DNA of 14,327 nt from contig DATECU010000032.1 of NCBI GenBank assembly GCA_035286745.1, positions 1 to 14,327 on the forward strand, in the 5' to 3' direction. The translations under genes were made by a program, and so were the position numbers. The first letter of the stretch is position 1; every line of letters begins with the position of its first letter. The notes under the pieces are model-generated. The model was not told the DNA's origin, did not search any database, and saw only the letters and a list, made by a program, of their open reading frames with translations. Source of the DNA: DATECU01 sp035286745. GTDB lineage: Bacteria; Acidobacteriota; Vicinamibacteria; Fen-336. Positions 1 to 6,969 of this stretch are shown here, one piece after another.

Positions 1-19
1 GGCGGGCCGATTCGGGGCA

Positions 20-95
20 TTGAATCCCAGGCCCCTTGGGCATCCATTCCATTGGATTCGGCCAAGACAGCGCCGTCACTAACCCGTTTGGAATC
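20..95 (+). promoter_or_regulatory. Possible activator-binding half-sites upstream of sigma-54 promoter
   Basis: Three related short words, TTGAATC (20-26), TTGGATTC (52-59) and TTGGAATC (88-95), lie 32 and 36 bases apart, about 50-125 bases upstream of the predicted transcription start. Sigma-54 promoters need an enhancer-binding activator that usually binds in this zone. The words are short and could be chance; the reading as binding sites is inference. Confidence 0.2.
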
Positions 96-118
96 AGCGC
101 GTTGGCCATGCGCTCGCT

Positions 119-135
119 CTGGCATTCAGCTTGCA
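119..135 (+). promoter_or_regulatory. Sigma-54 (RpoN) type -24/-12 promoter of the TonB-dependent receptor gene
   Basis: The sequence reads CTGGCATTCAGCTTGCA. It matches the sigma-54 consensus YTGGCAYGN4TTGCW at every fixed position except the G after the Y. The spacing between TGGCA (120-124) and TTGC (131-134) is exactly the required six bases. Transcription would begin near 146, giving a leader of about 60 nt before the ATG at 208. No comparable sigma-70 element is obvious in this leader. Confidence 0.55.
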
Positions 136-207
136 GGCCAAGGCGGCAACGTCTCCAGCCGTTGCCCTGACCTGGGTTCCGTCCCGTTGTTTTCTTGAGG
201 AGGAGAA

Positions 208-3087
208 ATGAGACGAGTCTTGCTGCTCGCCGTCGCCCTGCTGGTGGGCTCATCCCCTGGCGCCCTGGCGCAGCTTGCCAGCGGCAACATCTACGGCCGC
301 GTCCTCGACGAGTCGGGGGCCGCGATGGCCGGAGCTACGATCACCCTCACCGGCACCACCATCGGTGCCCGCTCGACCATCGCCGGGACCCAGGGGGATT
401 TCCGCTTCCTCGAGCTGCACCCCGGGACCTACAAGCTGGTGGTGAGCCTGACTGGCTTCACGACGGTGAGTCGCGAGGTGCTGGTCAGCACCGGATCCAG
501 CGTGACCCTCTCGCTGGCCCTGAAGGTCGGGAACATCGAGGAGAACCTGGTGGTGACCGCGGAGACCCCGGTGGTGGACAGCAAGCGGGTCGGAACCAGC
601 ACCACCTTCAGCCAGGACGAGCTGCTCAAGGTGCCCAACTCCCGCGACCCCTGGGCCCTGCTGCGCACCGTCCCCGGCATGGTCCTCGACCGCGTCAACA
701 TCGCCGGCAACGAGAGCGGCCAGCAGTCCGCCTACCGCGCCAAGGGAGCACGAGGCGCGGATGGCGTGTGGAACCTGGACGGCGTGAACATCACGGACAT
801 GGCGGCCACCGGTGCCGCCCCCACCTACTTCGACTACGACGCCTTCGAGGAGATCCAGATCTCGACCAGCGGCAACGACATCCGCCAGCCCACCTCCGGC
901 GTGGGCATCAACCTGGTCAGCAAGCGCGGCAGCAACAGCTTCCACGGCACGGTGCGTGGCTACTTCACCCATGACGACCTGGAGTGGTCCAACGTCCCCG
1001 GCGAGCTGGCGGCGCGGACGCCACCGGTCACGCCAGCGACCGCCGACCACAACCGCCAGATCGCCGACTACGGCGTCGACTTGGGCGGTCCCATTCTCAA
1101 GGACAAGATCTGGTTCTGGGGATCGTACGGCAAGCAGGACATCCGCCTGGTCCGGAGCGCAGGGTCGATCATCGACAAGACCCTGCTCATCGACACCAAC
1201 ATCAAGCTGAACTGGCAGGCCAGCAGCAAGGACATGATCAGCGTCTTATGGTTCCGCGGGGCCAAGCAGAAGTTCGGCCGCGCCACCGGTGCCGCCCAAG
1301 TCGAGGCCGCCACCGCCGTCTGGAACCAGGACGACAACTACCCCGAGGGCGCGCCTCCCGGCCTTTGGAAGATCCAGGACGACCACGTCTTCAGCCCCAG
1401 CCTGTTCGTGACCACCAAGTACGCCTACTACGGAACCGGCTTCAAGCTGGAGTCCTCCGGCCCCATGGACCAGCAGGCCGGCATCAGCGCCCTCCAGGGT
1501 CAGACCTTCGGCTCCACCCGCAGCGTCTACTACCTGCGGCCGCAGCACACGGCCAACCTCGACGGCAACTACTTCCGGAACGCGTTTGGCGGAACCCACG
1601 AGGTCAAGTTCGGCGTCGGCTACCGCCGGACCAGCCAGGAGGCCTTCACCGTCTGGCCGGGGGACAAGGTCGTGGGCTACGAGAACTCCGCAACCGACAA
1701 GCGGGCGCGGCTCTATCGCGACGGCCTGGGCAAGGACCAGAACAGCTACTGGAGCCTCTACCTGGGCGACACCTTCGAGCGCGGCCGGCTGACCCTGAAC
1801 GTCGGCGTCCGCTACGATCGCCAGTCGGGCAAGGCCCTGCCGAGCGCCATCGAGGGCAACACCGCCTTCTCCAACCTGGTGCCGGGCATCGACTTCGCAG
1901 GCTACGACGCACCCTTCACCTGGAGCGACGTCTCCCCCCGCGCCGGCTTCACGCTGGCCCTCGACCAGAGCCGCAAGACCGTGGTGCGCGCCAACTTCGC
2001 CCGGTACGCGGGCCAACTGGGTACCGAGGCCGCCTATCTGAACACCGCCGGCAGCGTGGGCTTCGCCGACTACCGCTGGACCGACGCCAACGGCGATCAC
2101 TTCGCCCAGCCGAGCGAGGTCAATACCGGCGTCCCTCCCATCACCTTCGGTGGCGGCTTCAACCCCGCGAGCCCCACGGCGGTGACCTCACCAAACCGGT
2201 TTGACGCCGACTTCAAGGCCCCCATCACGACCGAGTTCGTGGTGGGCTTCGATCGCGAGCTGGCGCCCAACCTCGGGGTGTCAGTCGCCTACGCCTACCG
2301 GCGCTACACCCGGTTCTCGGCCACGCCCCGCCTCAACTTCACGGATGCCGACTACGCACCCGGAACGGCGGTCACCGGCACCCTGCCGGATGGTACGCCC
2401 TACGGCATCCCCACCTTCATCCCGAACGCCACCAAGGTGACCGCGGCCGGTGGTGGACGTCTCTTGACCAACCGCGAGGGCTACAGCCAGCAGTTCGGCG
2501 GCCTCGATCTGGCCATCACCAAACGACTTGCCAACAAGTGGATGTTCCGCTTGGCCGCCGGCTACAACGACCACACCGAGCACTTCGATGGAACAGCCCG
2601 CACCGGCGGAGGCCAGTTGACCCGTCTGGACGGAGCCGCGCTCGTCAACGGCGGTCAGGTGGCCGAGATCACCGGCGGCAGCGGCGCAGGTGACGTAGCG
2701 CTCAACGCCAAGTGGAGTGCCAACGTCTATGCTCTCTACCAGCTTCCCTGGAGCTTCGAGATTGCGGCCAATGTGTTCGGCAAGCAAGGGACGCCTTTTC
2801 CCATCTACAAGAACGTAGCCCTGGGTCAGGACGGTTCCAACCGTGTCTTGGTCTCGCCCGAGGTGGACACCTTCCGGTTCGACGACGTCTGGAACGTCGA
2901 CTTGCGTTTGGCGAAGAACTTCAAGGCGGGGGGCGTTCACCTGACGCTGGCGGCGGACATGTTCAACGTACTCAACACCAACACCGCGATCAACCGCCAG
3001 CGCAACCAGGGCTCCACGGCCTTCAACCAGATCACACAGAACGTGAGCCCGCGCATTCTGCGCTTCGGCCTCCGGCTGGGCTTCTAG
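208..3087 (+). CDS. Oar-like TonB-dependent receptor with carboxypeptidase-regulatory-like N-terminal domain
   Basis: This is an outer-membrane active transporter of the Oar/CarboxypepD_reg family that is greatly expanded in Acidobacteriota. Its substrate cannot be read from the sequence. The ATG at 208 follows a strong ribosome-binding site (GAGGAGGAG, ending 4-5 bases upstream). Residues 1-21 are a signal peptide (two Arg, hydrophobic core, ALA before Gln22). Residues about 24-107 form a beta-sandwich regulatory-like domain (SGNIYGRVLDESG, GDFRF, PGTYKL). The plug follows at about 110-245, with ENLVVTAETPVV, a VPGM segment and NLDGVNITD. The rest is a 22-strand-type barrel with many aromatic alternating strands, ending in RFGLRLGF; the final Phe is the usual barrel-assembly signal. 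The length (959 aa) is normal to slightly short for the family, and the frame is intact. No clear TonB box was seen. A sigma-54 promoter lies upstream and a hairpin downstream. The convergent sulfatase might suggest a sulfated glycan substrate, but that is speculation. Confidence 0.93.
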   Translation: MRRVLLLAVALLVGSSPGALAQLASGNIYGRVLDESGAAMAGATITLTGTTIGARSTIAGTQGDFRFLELHPGTYKLVVSLTGFTTVSREVLVSTGSSVTLSLALKVGNIEENLVVTAETPVVDSKRVGTSTTFSQDELLKVPNSRDPWALLRTVPGMVLDRVNIAGNESGQQSAYRAKGARGADGVWNLDGVNITDMAATGAAPTYFDYDAFEEIQISTSGNDIRQPTSGVGINLVSKRGSNSFHGTVRGYFTHDDLEWSNVPGELAARTPPVTPATADHNRQIADYGVDLGGPILKDKIWFWGSYGKQDIRLVRSAGSIIDKTLLIDTNIKLNWQASSKDMISVLWFRGAKQKFGRATGAAQVEAATAVWNQDDNYPEGAPPGLWKIQDDHVFSPSLFVTTKYAYYGTGFKLESSGPMDQQAGISALQGQTFGSTRSVYYLRPQHTANLDGNYFRNAFGGTHEVKFGVGYRRTSQEAFTVWPGDKVVGYENSATDKRARLYRDGLGKDQNSYWSLYLGDTFERGRLTLNVGVRYDRQSGKALPSAIEGNTAFSNLVPGIDFAGYDAPFTWSDVSPRAGFTLALDQSRKTVVRANFARYAGQLGTEAAYLNTAGSVGFADYRWTDANGDHFAQPSEVNTGVPPITFGGGFNPASPTAVTSPNRFDADFKAPITTEFVVGFDRELAPNLGVSVAYAYRRYTRFSATPRLNFTDADYAPGTAVTGTLPDGTPYGIPTFIPNATKVTAAGGGRLLTNREGYSQQFGGLDLAITKRLANKWMFRLAAGYNDHTEHFDGTARTGGGQLTRLDGAALVNGGQVAEITGGSGAGDVALNAKWSANVYALYQLPWSFEIAANVFGKQGTPFPIYKNVALGQDGSNRVLVSPEVDTFRFDDVWNVDLRLAKNFKAGGVHLTLAADMFNVLNTNTAINRQRNQGSTAFNQITQNVSPRILRFGLRLGF

Positions 3088-3116
3088 CAATCACCGCCTA
3101 GCGGACCTTCGTACCC

Positions 3117-3143
3117 GGCCCCGGAGGTCAATCCTCCGGGGCC
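3117..3143. terminator. Perfect 11-bp hairpin between convergent genes, probable shared terminator
   Basis: GGCCCCGGAGG (3117-3127) and its exact reverse complement CCTCCGGGGCC (3133-3143) flank a 5-base loop, TCAAT. The hairpin lies 29 bases after the receptor stop and 9 bases beyond the stop of the convergent sulfatase. In the plus direction it is followed by CGCCCTGTTTCT, only a weak T tract, and the minus direction has none. Its position between two facing stops suggests a bidirectional terminator. Confidence 0.7.
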
Positions 3144-3152
3144 GCCCTGTTT

Positions 3153-4619
3153 CTACGGCCGCCAGCAGGTGGCGGCGCGGCAGGTGGCGAAGGCGGCGGC
3201 GCGCCGGGCGAAGGCCTCGAGATCGGCCGGGGCGACCCGCCGGCGGAGATTCGTGAGCTGGTAGGGGTCGGCGCGCATGTCGTACAGTTCGACCTCGTCG
3301 GAGTCGGCGTAGAGCCAGTCGGCGGACCTCAAGCCGTACTGCTGAGCCGGACCAGCGTAGTTCTCGAGGTAGGCCTCGCTGCGCCAACCGGCGGGGGGCT
3401 TGCCGCGCAGGAACGGAGCCAGCGAACGGCCGTCGACGCTGTCCGGCGCGGGAAGGCCGGCCAGCTCGACCAGGGTGGGCGCCAGGTCGATGTTCAGGGT
3501 GAGCGGTTCCGCGGTCCCCACCGGCACCCCCGGTCCCCGCACGTAGAGAGGGACGCGGATCGACTCCTCGTAGAAGCTCTCCTTGCGGGCCACCGCCCGG
3601 TGCTGGCCCATGAGCAGGCCGTTGTCCGAGGTGAAGACGACGTAGGTGCGCTCGAGCTGGCCGCTCTCCGCGAGGGCCTGGGTCACCGCGGCCAGCATGT
3701 CCTCGACCGCGGCCAGGCTGCGCATCCGCCAGCGCTGAAGCTCATCCAGTCGGTCGATGTCTGCATCGGTCAGGAGGGGGAGGATCCGCACCCAGGCCGG
3801 CTTCTCCCGGACGTCGCCCTCGTTGAAGGATGGAACGCGTGGAGCCAACTCGTGGCGAAACTCCCCGCTGTGGCGCTCCGCGTACCAGGCTGGGAGGTGC
3901 GGCGCCTGCGGCGCCAGATACAGGAAGAACGGCTCCGGCCTCCCGGCCTGGCCGCGGATAAATGCGACCGCCTGCCTGGTTTCGCGGTCGGCACTGTAGT
4001 CCTCGGGCTTCGAGCCGTAGCGAACCACGTTGCCGTTCTCGTTCACCCAATAGTTGAAGTAGCGTCCGTCCTCCATCGCCGTAAGGTGGCCGTGCCAGTC
4101 GTCCCAACCCGGTGGGATGTAGCCGTCGCTTGCGCCCCGGGGGTATGCGTTCAGGTACTTGCCGACGAGCGAGGTGCGGTAGCCGGCCGCCTTGAGCCAG
4201 GTGGCGAGGGTCGAGCCCTCGCTGCGGCGGAAGGCCGGGAAACCTCCGTCAGGCAGGTCGTTGTAGAGGACGCCGTGGTTGTGGGCGTACTGCCCGGTCA
4301 AGATGGAAGCGCGGGAAGGGCCACAGAGGGGCTGCGCCACGTAGGCGCCGGTGAAGCTCAAGCCCCCGCGGGCGAACTCCTGAAGTCGAGGCATGCGGTC
4401 GGTGGTGGGGACATCGAGGTCGTCGGCGACCACCAAGACGAAGTTGGGGCGCACCGGCGGGGGTGTCGGTGCTACCGGAGTGGCGGGCGACGCGCCGCTG
4501 CCACAGCCCAGGCTGGCGAGGGAGGCGGCCCCTCCCAGGACACAACCGAGAGTGGTTGGGTCCATAGTCCGGCGTTCCATCCCTCCGCCGGTGCGGCCTC
4601 TGTCGTCGCCCGCTCTCAT
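3153..4619 (-). CDS. S1-family sulfatase, N-acetylglucosamine-6-sulfatase-like, possible lipoprotein
   Basis: This enzyme would hydrolyse sulfate esters, probably of a sugar, in the periplasm or at the cell surface. Numbering from the ATG at 4619, the sulfatase signature CGPSRASILTG starts at Cys99, the residue converted to formylglycine. Metal and substrate residues of the fold are visible: ADDLD (65-69), GKYLNAYP, the His of APQAPHLP, TSDNGLLMGQH and a later RKESFYEE lysine region. The segment GKYLNAYP followed by IPPGWDDWHG and RYFNYWVNENG resembles glucosamine-6-sulfatases (GNS type); substrate specificity remains an inference. Residues about 22-39 are hydrophobic and end LASLGC, a weak lipobox, followed by a Pro-rich linker. 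In-frame starts also exist at 4580 (adds an Arg-Arg n-region, but GGAGGG touches the ATG) and 4565. I kept 4619 because a predicted promoter places +1 near 4640. A maturation enzyme (FGE or anSME) must be encoded elsewhere. Confidence 0.9.
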   Translation of the reverse strand: MRAGDDRGRTGGGMERRTMDPTTLGCVLGGAASLASLGCGSGASPATPVAPTPPPVRPNFVLVVADDLDVPTTDRMPRLQEFARGGLSFTGAYVAQPLCGPSRASILTGQYAHNHGVLYNDLPDGGFPAFRRSEGSTLATWLKAAGYRTSLVGKYLNAYPRGASDGYIPPGWDDWHGHLTAMEDGRYFNYWVNENGNVVRYGSKPEDYSADRETRQAVAFIRGQAGRPEPFFLYLAPQAPHLPAWYAERHSGEFRHELAPRVPSFNEGDVREKPAWVRILPLLTDADIDRLDELQRWRMRSLAAVEDMLAAVTQALAESGQLERTYVVFTSDNGLLMGQHRAVARKESFYEESIRVPLYVRGPGVPVGTAEPLTLNIDLAPTLVELAGLPAPDSVDGRSLAPFLRGKPPAGWRSEAYLENYAGPAQQYGLRSADWLYADSDEVELYDMRADPYQLTNLRRRVAPADLEAFARRAAAFATCRAATCWRP

Positions 4620-4631
4620 TCGCCCCCCCGT

Positions 4632-4678
4632 CGTTGACGAGGGCGCAGGCTACCCCCAGGCGCGGAGCCACGTCAACG
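4632..4678. repeat. 8-bp inverted repeat bracketing the sulfatase promoter
   Basis: CGTTGACG (4632-4639) and CGTCAACG (4671-4678) are exact reverse complements 31 bases apart. One arm overlaps the proposed -35 box; the other begins at the proposed transcription start. Such an arrangement could be an operator pair for a repressor, but an 8-bp dyad can occur by chance. Confidence 0.3.
4647..4676 (-). promoter_or_regulatory. Sigma-70-like promoter of the sulfatase gene
   Basis: Read on the minus strand, TTGACG (4676-4671) is a 5/6 match to the -35 box. After an 18-base spacer comes TAGCCT (4652-4647), which keeps the T1, A2 and T6 of the -10 box. The predicted start is near 4640, about 20 nt before the ATG at 4619. 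It resembles the promoter proposed for the SpoIID gene in this window (TTGACG-N17-TAGTGT). Confidence 0.4.
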
Positions 4679-4741
4679 GGGGGGGCACCGGCGGGACCGG
4701 AGGGCCGGCTGGCGCCGTCCGCGCAGTCCGATCACCCGAGC

Positions 4742-5188
4742 TCAGACGCCGATCGTGATCACCACCTCGCTGCCGCGGATGGCGGCGGGGAAGGACGCGA
4801 GGGCGCGGGCAGCGGGGCCGTTCACGACCTGACCGGAGACGGTGAAGCGTGAGCCGTGGCACGGGCAGTCGAGGGTCGCGCCGGCCACCGCCGGCAGTCC
4901 GACTGTGCAGCCCTGGTGGGTGCAGACGCGCGATACCGCGACCACCTCGCTGGTCGAGATGCGCGTCACCGCGATTGGCGTGCTGAGGCCACTGACGAGA
5001 ACGACTGACGCCGCCACGGTCTCGCCCACGCCCATGAGCGGCAGGCGGACCTCGAGCGCCGGAGGCGGGCTGGGCGTCGGGCTGGGGGTGGGAGAGGAAG
5101 GCGACGTGCTCCCGCCGCAGGCCGCGAAGCCGCCGGCCACGGTCGCCCCCGTCGCCATCGCCACGAACTGCCGCCGACTGGTCCTCAC
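4742..5188 (-). CDS. Tat-exported Rieske 2Fe-2S protein, probable periplasmic lipoprotein
   Basis: This is a small electron-transfer protein carrying a Rieske [2Fe-2S] cluster. Box I is CTHQGC (89-94) and box II is CPCHGS (108-113). They supply two Cys and two His ligands plus the Cys pair that forms the stabilising disulfide, so this is the high-potential, bc1/arsenite-oxidase-like subtype rather than the dioxygenase type. The bc1 Ser after box II is kept (GSRF), but the usual Tyr is Phe. Residues 4-8 (SRRQF) are a twin-arginine motif, so export is probably as a folded protein. FAAC at 21-24 is a candidate lipobox, followed by a Ser/Pro linker (27-43). The start is GTG at 5188, overlapping the upstream gene's stop by four bases (GTGA), which indicates translational coupling. 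It is the last gene of the DUF1800-DUF1501-barrel run. The redox partner is unknown. Confidence 0.9.
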   Translation of the reverse strand: MRTSRRQFVAMATGATVAGGFAACGGSTSPSSPTPSPTPSPPPALEVRLPLMGVGETVAASVVLVSGLSTPIAVTRISTSEVVAVSRVCTHQGCTVGLPAVAGATLDCPCHGSRFTVSGQVVNGPAARALASFPAAIRGSEVVITIGV

Positions 5189-5730
5189 CTCACCGCTCCC
5201 AGGCGATGCACCAGGCCTGCGCAGGCCCGGAAGCCGCTCTTCTGCCCTCCCTCCCGGTCGTTGTTCCAGAGATAGTCACCCGCCAGCAAGGCCGCCCAAC
5301 GCCCGCCGATCCTGAACTCGACCCCGCCGCCGCCCATCACTCCCAAGCGGTTCGCGGACTCGGCGATCTCCACGTCGAGGACGCCGATGGAGGTCCGCTC
5401 CCGGACCAGTCCGGCCAGCGCGCGCACGAAGACGACGGTTCCGCCGGGCCTGCCCAGGCGCAGACCGGGGCCGGCCATCAGCGTGAGGTCGCTGCGATCG
5501 AGCCCGGCGCCTTCGCCCCGGTGGGCGCTCAGGTCCACGAAACCGGTGAGGCGGCCGGTCAGCGCAAAGCCGATCCCAGCCTGACCTCCGTGACGGCTGA
5601 CCCGATCGATGCGAGCCAAGGAGTAGGCGGCGAAGAGGTCGGTCCCCAGGCGATCGGCGGCGCGGGCCGAACCGCCTAACAGAGCCAAGCCGAGACACGC
5701 GAGAAGCCCACGTCGCAGATGACGGTCCAC
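5185..5730 (-). CDS. Small secreted protein, probable outer-membrane beta-barrel
   Basis: I do not recognise a specific family. The 181-aa product has a clear signal peptide (residues 1-24: MDRHLRRG, a Leu-rich core, then SARAA). The rest is Gly-rich alternating polar/hydrophobic strands such as GQAGIGFALTGRLTGFVDLSA, LTLMAGPGLRLG, GTVVFVRALAGLV and LGVMGGGGVEFRIGGRWAALLAG. That pattern is typical of 8-strand OmpX/OmpW-like porin-fold proteins. It ends in GLVHRLGAVR, without the terminal aromatic residue usual for such barrels. The start is GTG at 5730, preceded at good distance by GGGAGG on the minus strand. It sits 17 bases after the DUF1501 stop and overlaps the Rieske start by four bases, so it belongs to the same operon. 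It could be the outer-membrane partner of that set. Confidence 0.75.
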   Translation of the reverse strand: MDRHLRRGLLACLGLALLGGSARAADRLGTDLFAAYSLARIDRVSRHGGQAGIGFALTGRLTGFVDLSAHRGEGAGLDRSDLTLMAGPGLRLGRPGGTVVFVRALAGLVRERTSIGVLDVEIAESANRLGVMGGGGVEFRIGGRWAALLAGDYLWNNDREGGQKSGFRACAGLVHRLGAVR

Positions 5731-5747
5731 GGTTCCTCCCTTCGCGA

Positions 5748-6965
5748 TCAGGTGGTGACGCCCACACCGGGCCCCGGCGTGTACCCCGGGAACAGCGATT
5801 CGGCGATGCCGAGTTGGGCCCGCGCCAGCTCCTGGAAGACGTCGCGCCAGTCGACGGTGGCCGCCAGGTCGCGCTCCTGGTAGAGCAGAGACCGCGAAAG
5901 ACCGGGCCAGCGGCCCAGCACCCGCCCTCCGCGAACCCGGCCGCCCAGGACCATCATGCAGTAGCCAGTGCCGTGATCGGTCCCGGCCGCGCCGTTGACG
6001 GCTGCGGTGCGGCCGAACTCGGTGGTCACCAGAAGCGCCACGGTGTCGAGCAGACCGCCCAGATCGGTGGCGAAGGCGGCCAGGGCCTGGCCGAGCGGGC
6101 GGTAGTCGTTGCTGTTGTTCTGGAGCTGGTTGGAGTGGGTGTCGAAGCCACCGGACACGTTCACGAAGATGGCGCGAGTTCCCAGGCCCGCCTTGATGAG
6201 CTGGGCCGCCTGGCGGAGCGAGCTGCCCACGCTCGCGTTTGGGTAAACGGCCCCGTTGGCCGGGGGCGACGCGGGTGCGCTGAGCAAGGCGTTCACGGCC
6301 TCGAAGGTCTCCCGGCCGGTAGCGCCGACCGCGGTACGGTCGGCTTCGTACATAACGCGCAGCAGGGTTTCCGCCTCGGCGCGCCAGTTGCGAGCCCGCA
6401 GGTCGAAAGCGGCCAGCGTCTGGGCCACCAGCACCGGCTCGGGGCCCAGGAACGACCGTGGAAGCTGCGACGAGAAGGAGACCGCCTGCGTCACCTGCGA
6501 GCCAGGAATCCTGGCGATGGCGCGGTCGAGCCAGCCGGTCGCCGTCCCCTTGTCGCCCGGGGTGCCCGATTCCATGAAGTCCTGGGCATCGAAGTGCGAG
6601 CGCGTGACCTGAGGGTTGCCGACCGCGTGCACGAAGGCCAGCCGGCCGTCGTCGAAGAAGGGCAAGAGCGGCGAGAACTCCGGGTGCATGCCGAAGTAGC
6701 CGTCGAGGTTGATCACCCCCCCCGCGGAGCCAGGGCGGGGCAGGGCGATGGCGCCCCGCAGGTTGTAGTACTCGGAGTCCGCGTAAGGTGCGCAGAGGTT
6801 GAGGCCATCGGCGCCGCCCCGCAGAAACACCTTGACCAGCACTCGCTCGCCGGCTCCGGCGGCCCGAGCGCTGCGCACCATGAGCGAGGACGGCGCCAGG
6901 CCGATCCCCACCGCAGCCAGGCCCGCCTCTCGAATGAAGACGCGGCGAGACGGGTCCCAGCTCAT
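5748..6965 (-). CDS. DUF1501 protein (alkaline phosphatase/sulfatase-like fold), Tat-exported
   Basis: This belongs to the DUF1501 family, distantly related to the sulfatase/alkaline phosphatase superfamily, with no established reaction. The family signatures are all present: FLRGGADGLN (48-57), HPEFSPL (94-100), RSHFDAQDFME (122-132), GGFDTH (272-277), TEFGRT (315-320) and GTDHG (328-332). These His/Asp/Glu-rich motifs correspond to likely metal ligands. The N-terminus has a twin-arginine motif (SRRVFI, residues 6-11), a hydrophobic stretch and an AxA-type cleavage site (ARA, 33-35), so the folded protein is probably exported by Tat. The length of 405 aa is normal. The ATG at 6965 has GGTGAGGTGAG just upstream. 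It starts four bases after the DUF1800 stop; DUF1800-DUF1501 gene pairs are a known recurring arrangement in Acidobacteriota, Planctomycetes and other phyla. Confidence 0.93.
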   Translation of the reverse strand: MSWDPSRRVFIREAGLAAVGIGLAPSSLMVRSARAAGAGERVLVKVFLRGGADGLNLCAPYADSEYYNLRGAIALPRPGSAGGVINLDGYFGMHPEFSPLLPFFDDGRLAFVHAVGNPQVTRSHFDAQDFMESGTPGDKGTATGWLDRAIARIPGSQVTQAVSFSSQLPRSFLGPEPVLVAQTLAAFDLRARNWRAEAETLLRVMYEADRTAVGATGRETFEAVNALLSAPASPPANGAVYPNASVGSSLRQAAQLIKAGLGTRAIFVNVSGGFDTHSNQLQNNSNDYRPLGQALAAFATDLGGLLDTVALLVTTEFGRTAAVNGAAGTDHGTGYCMMVLGGRVRGGRVLGRWPGLSRSLLYQERDLAATVDWRDVFQELARAQLGIAESLFPGYTPGPGVGVTT

Positions 6966-6969
6966 GGTC

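Noticed and set aside
3600..4637. Long plus-strand open frame (345 codons) opposite the sulfatase
   Set aside because: It is antisense to a fully conserved sulfatase with all motifs; it has no recognisable domain and high-GC DNA readily gives long shadow frames.
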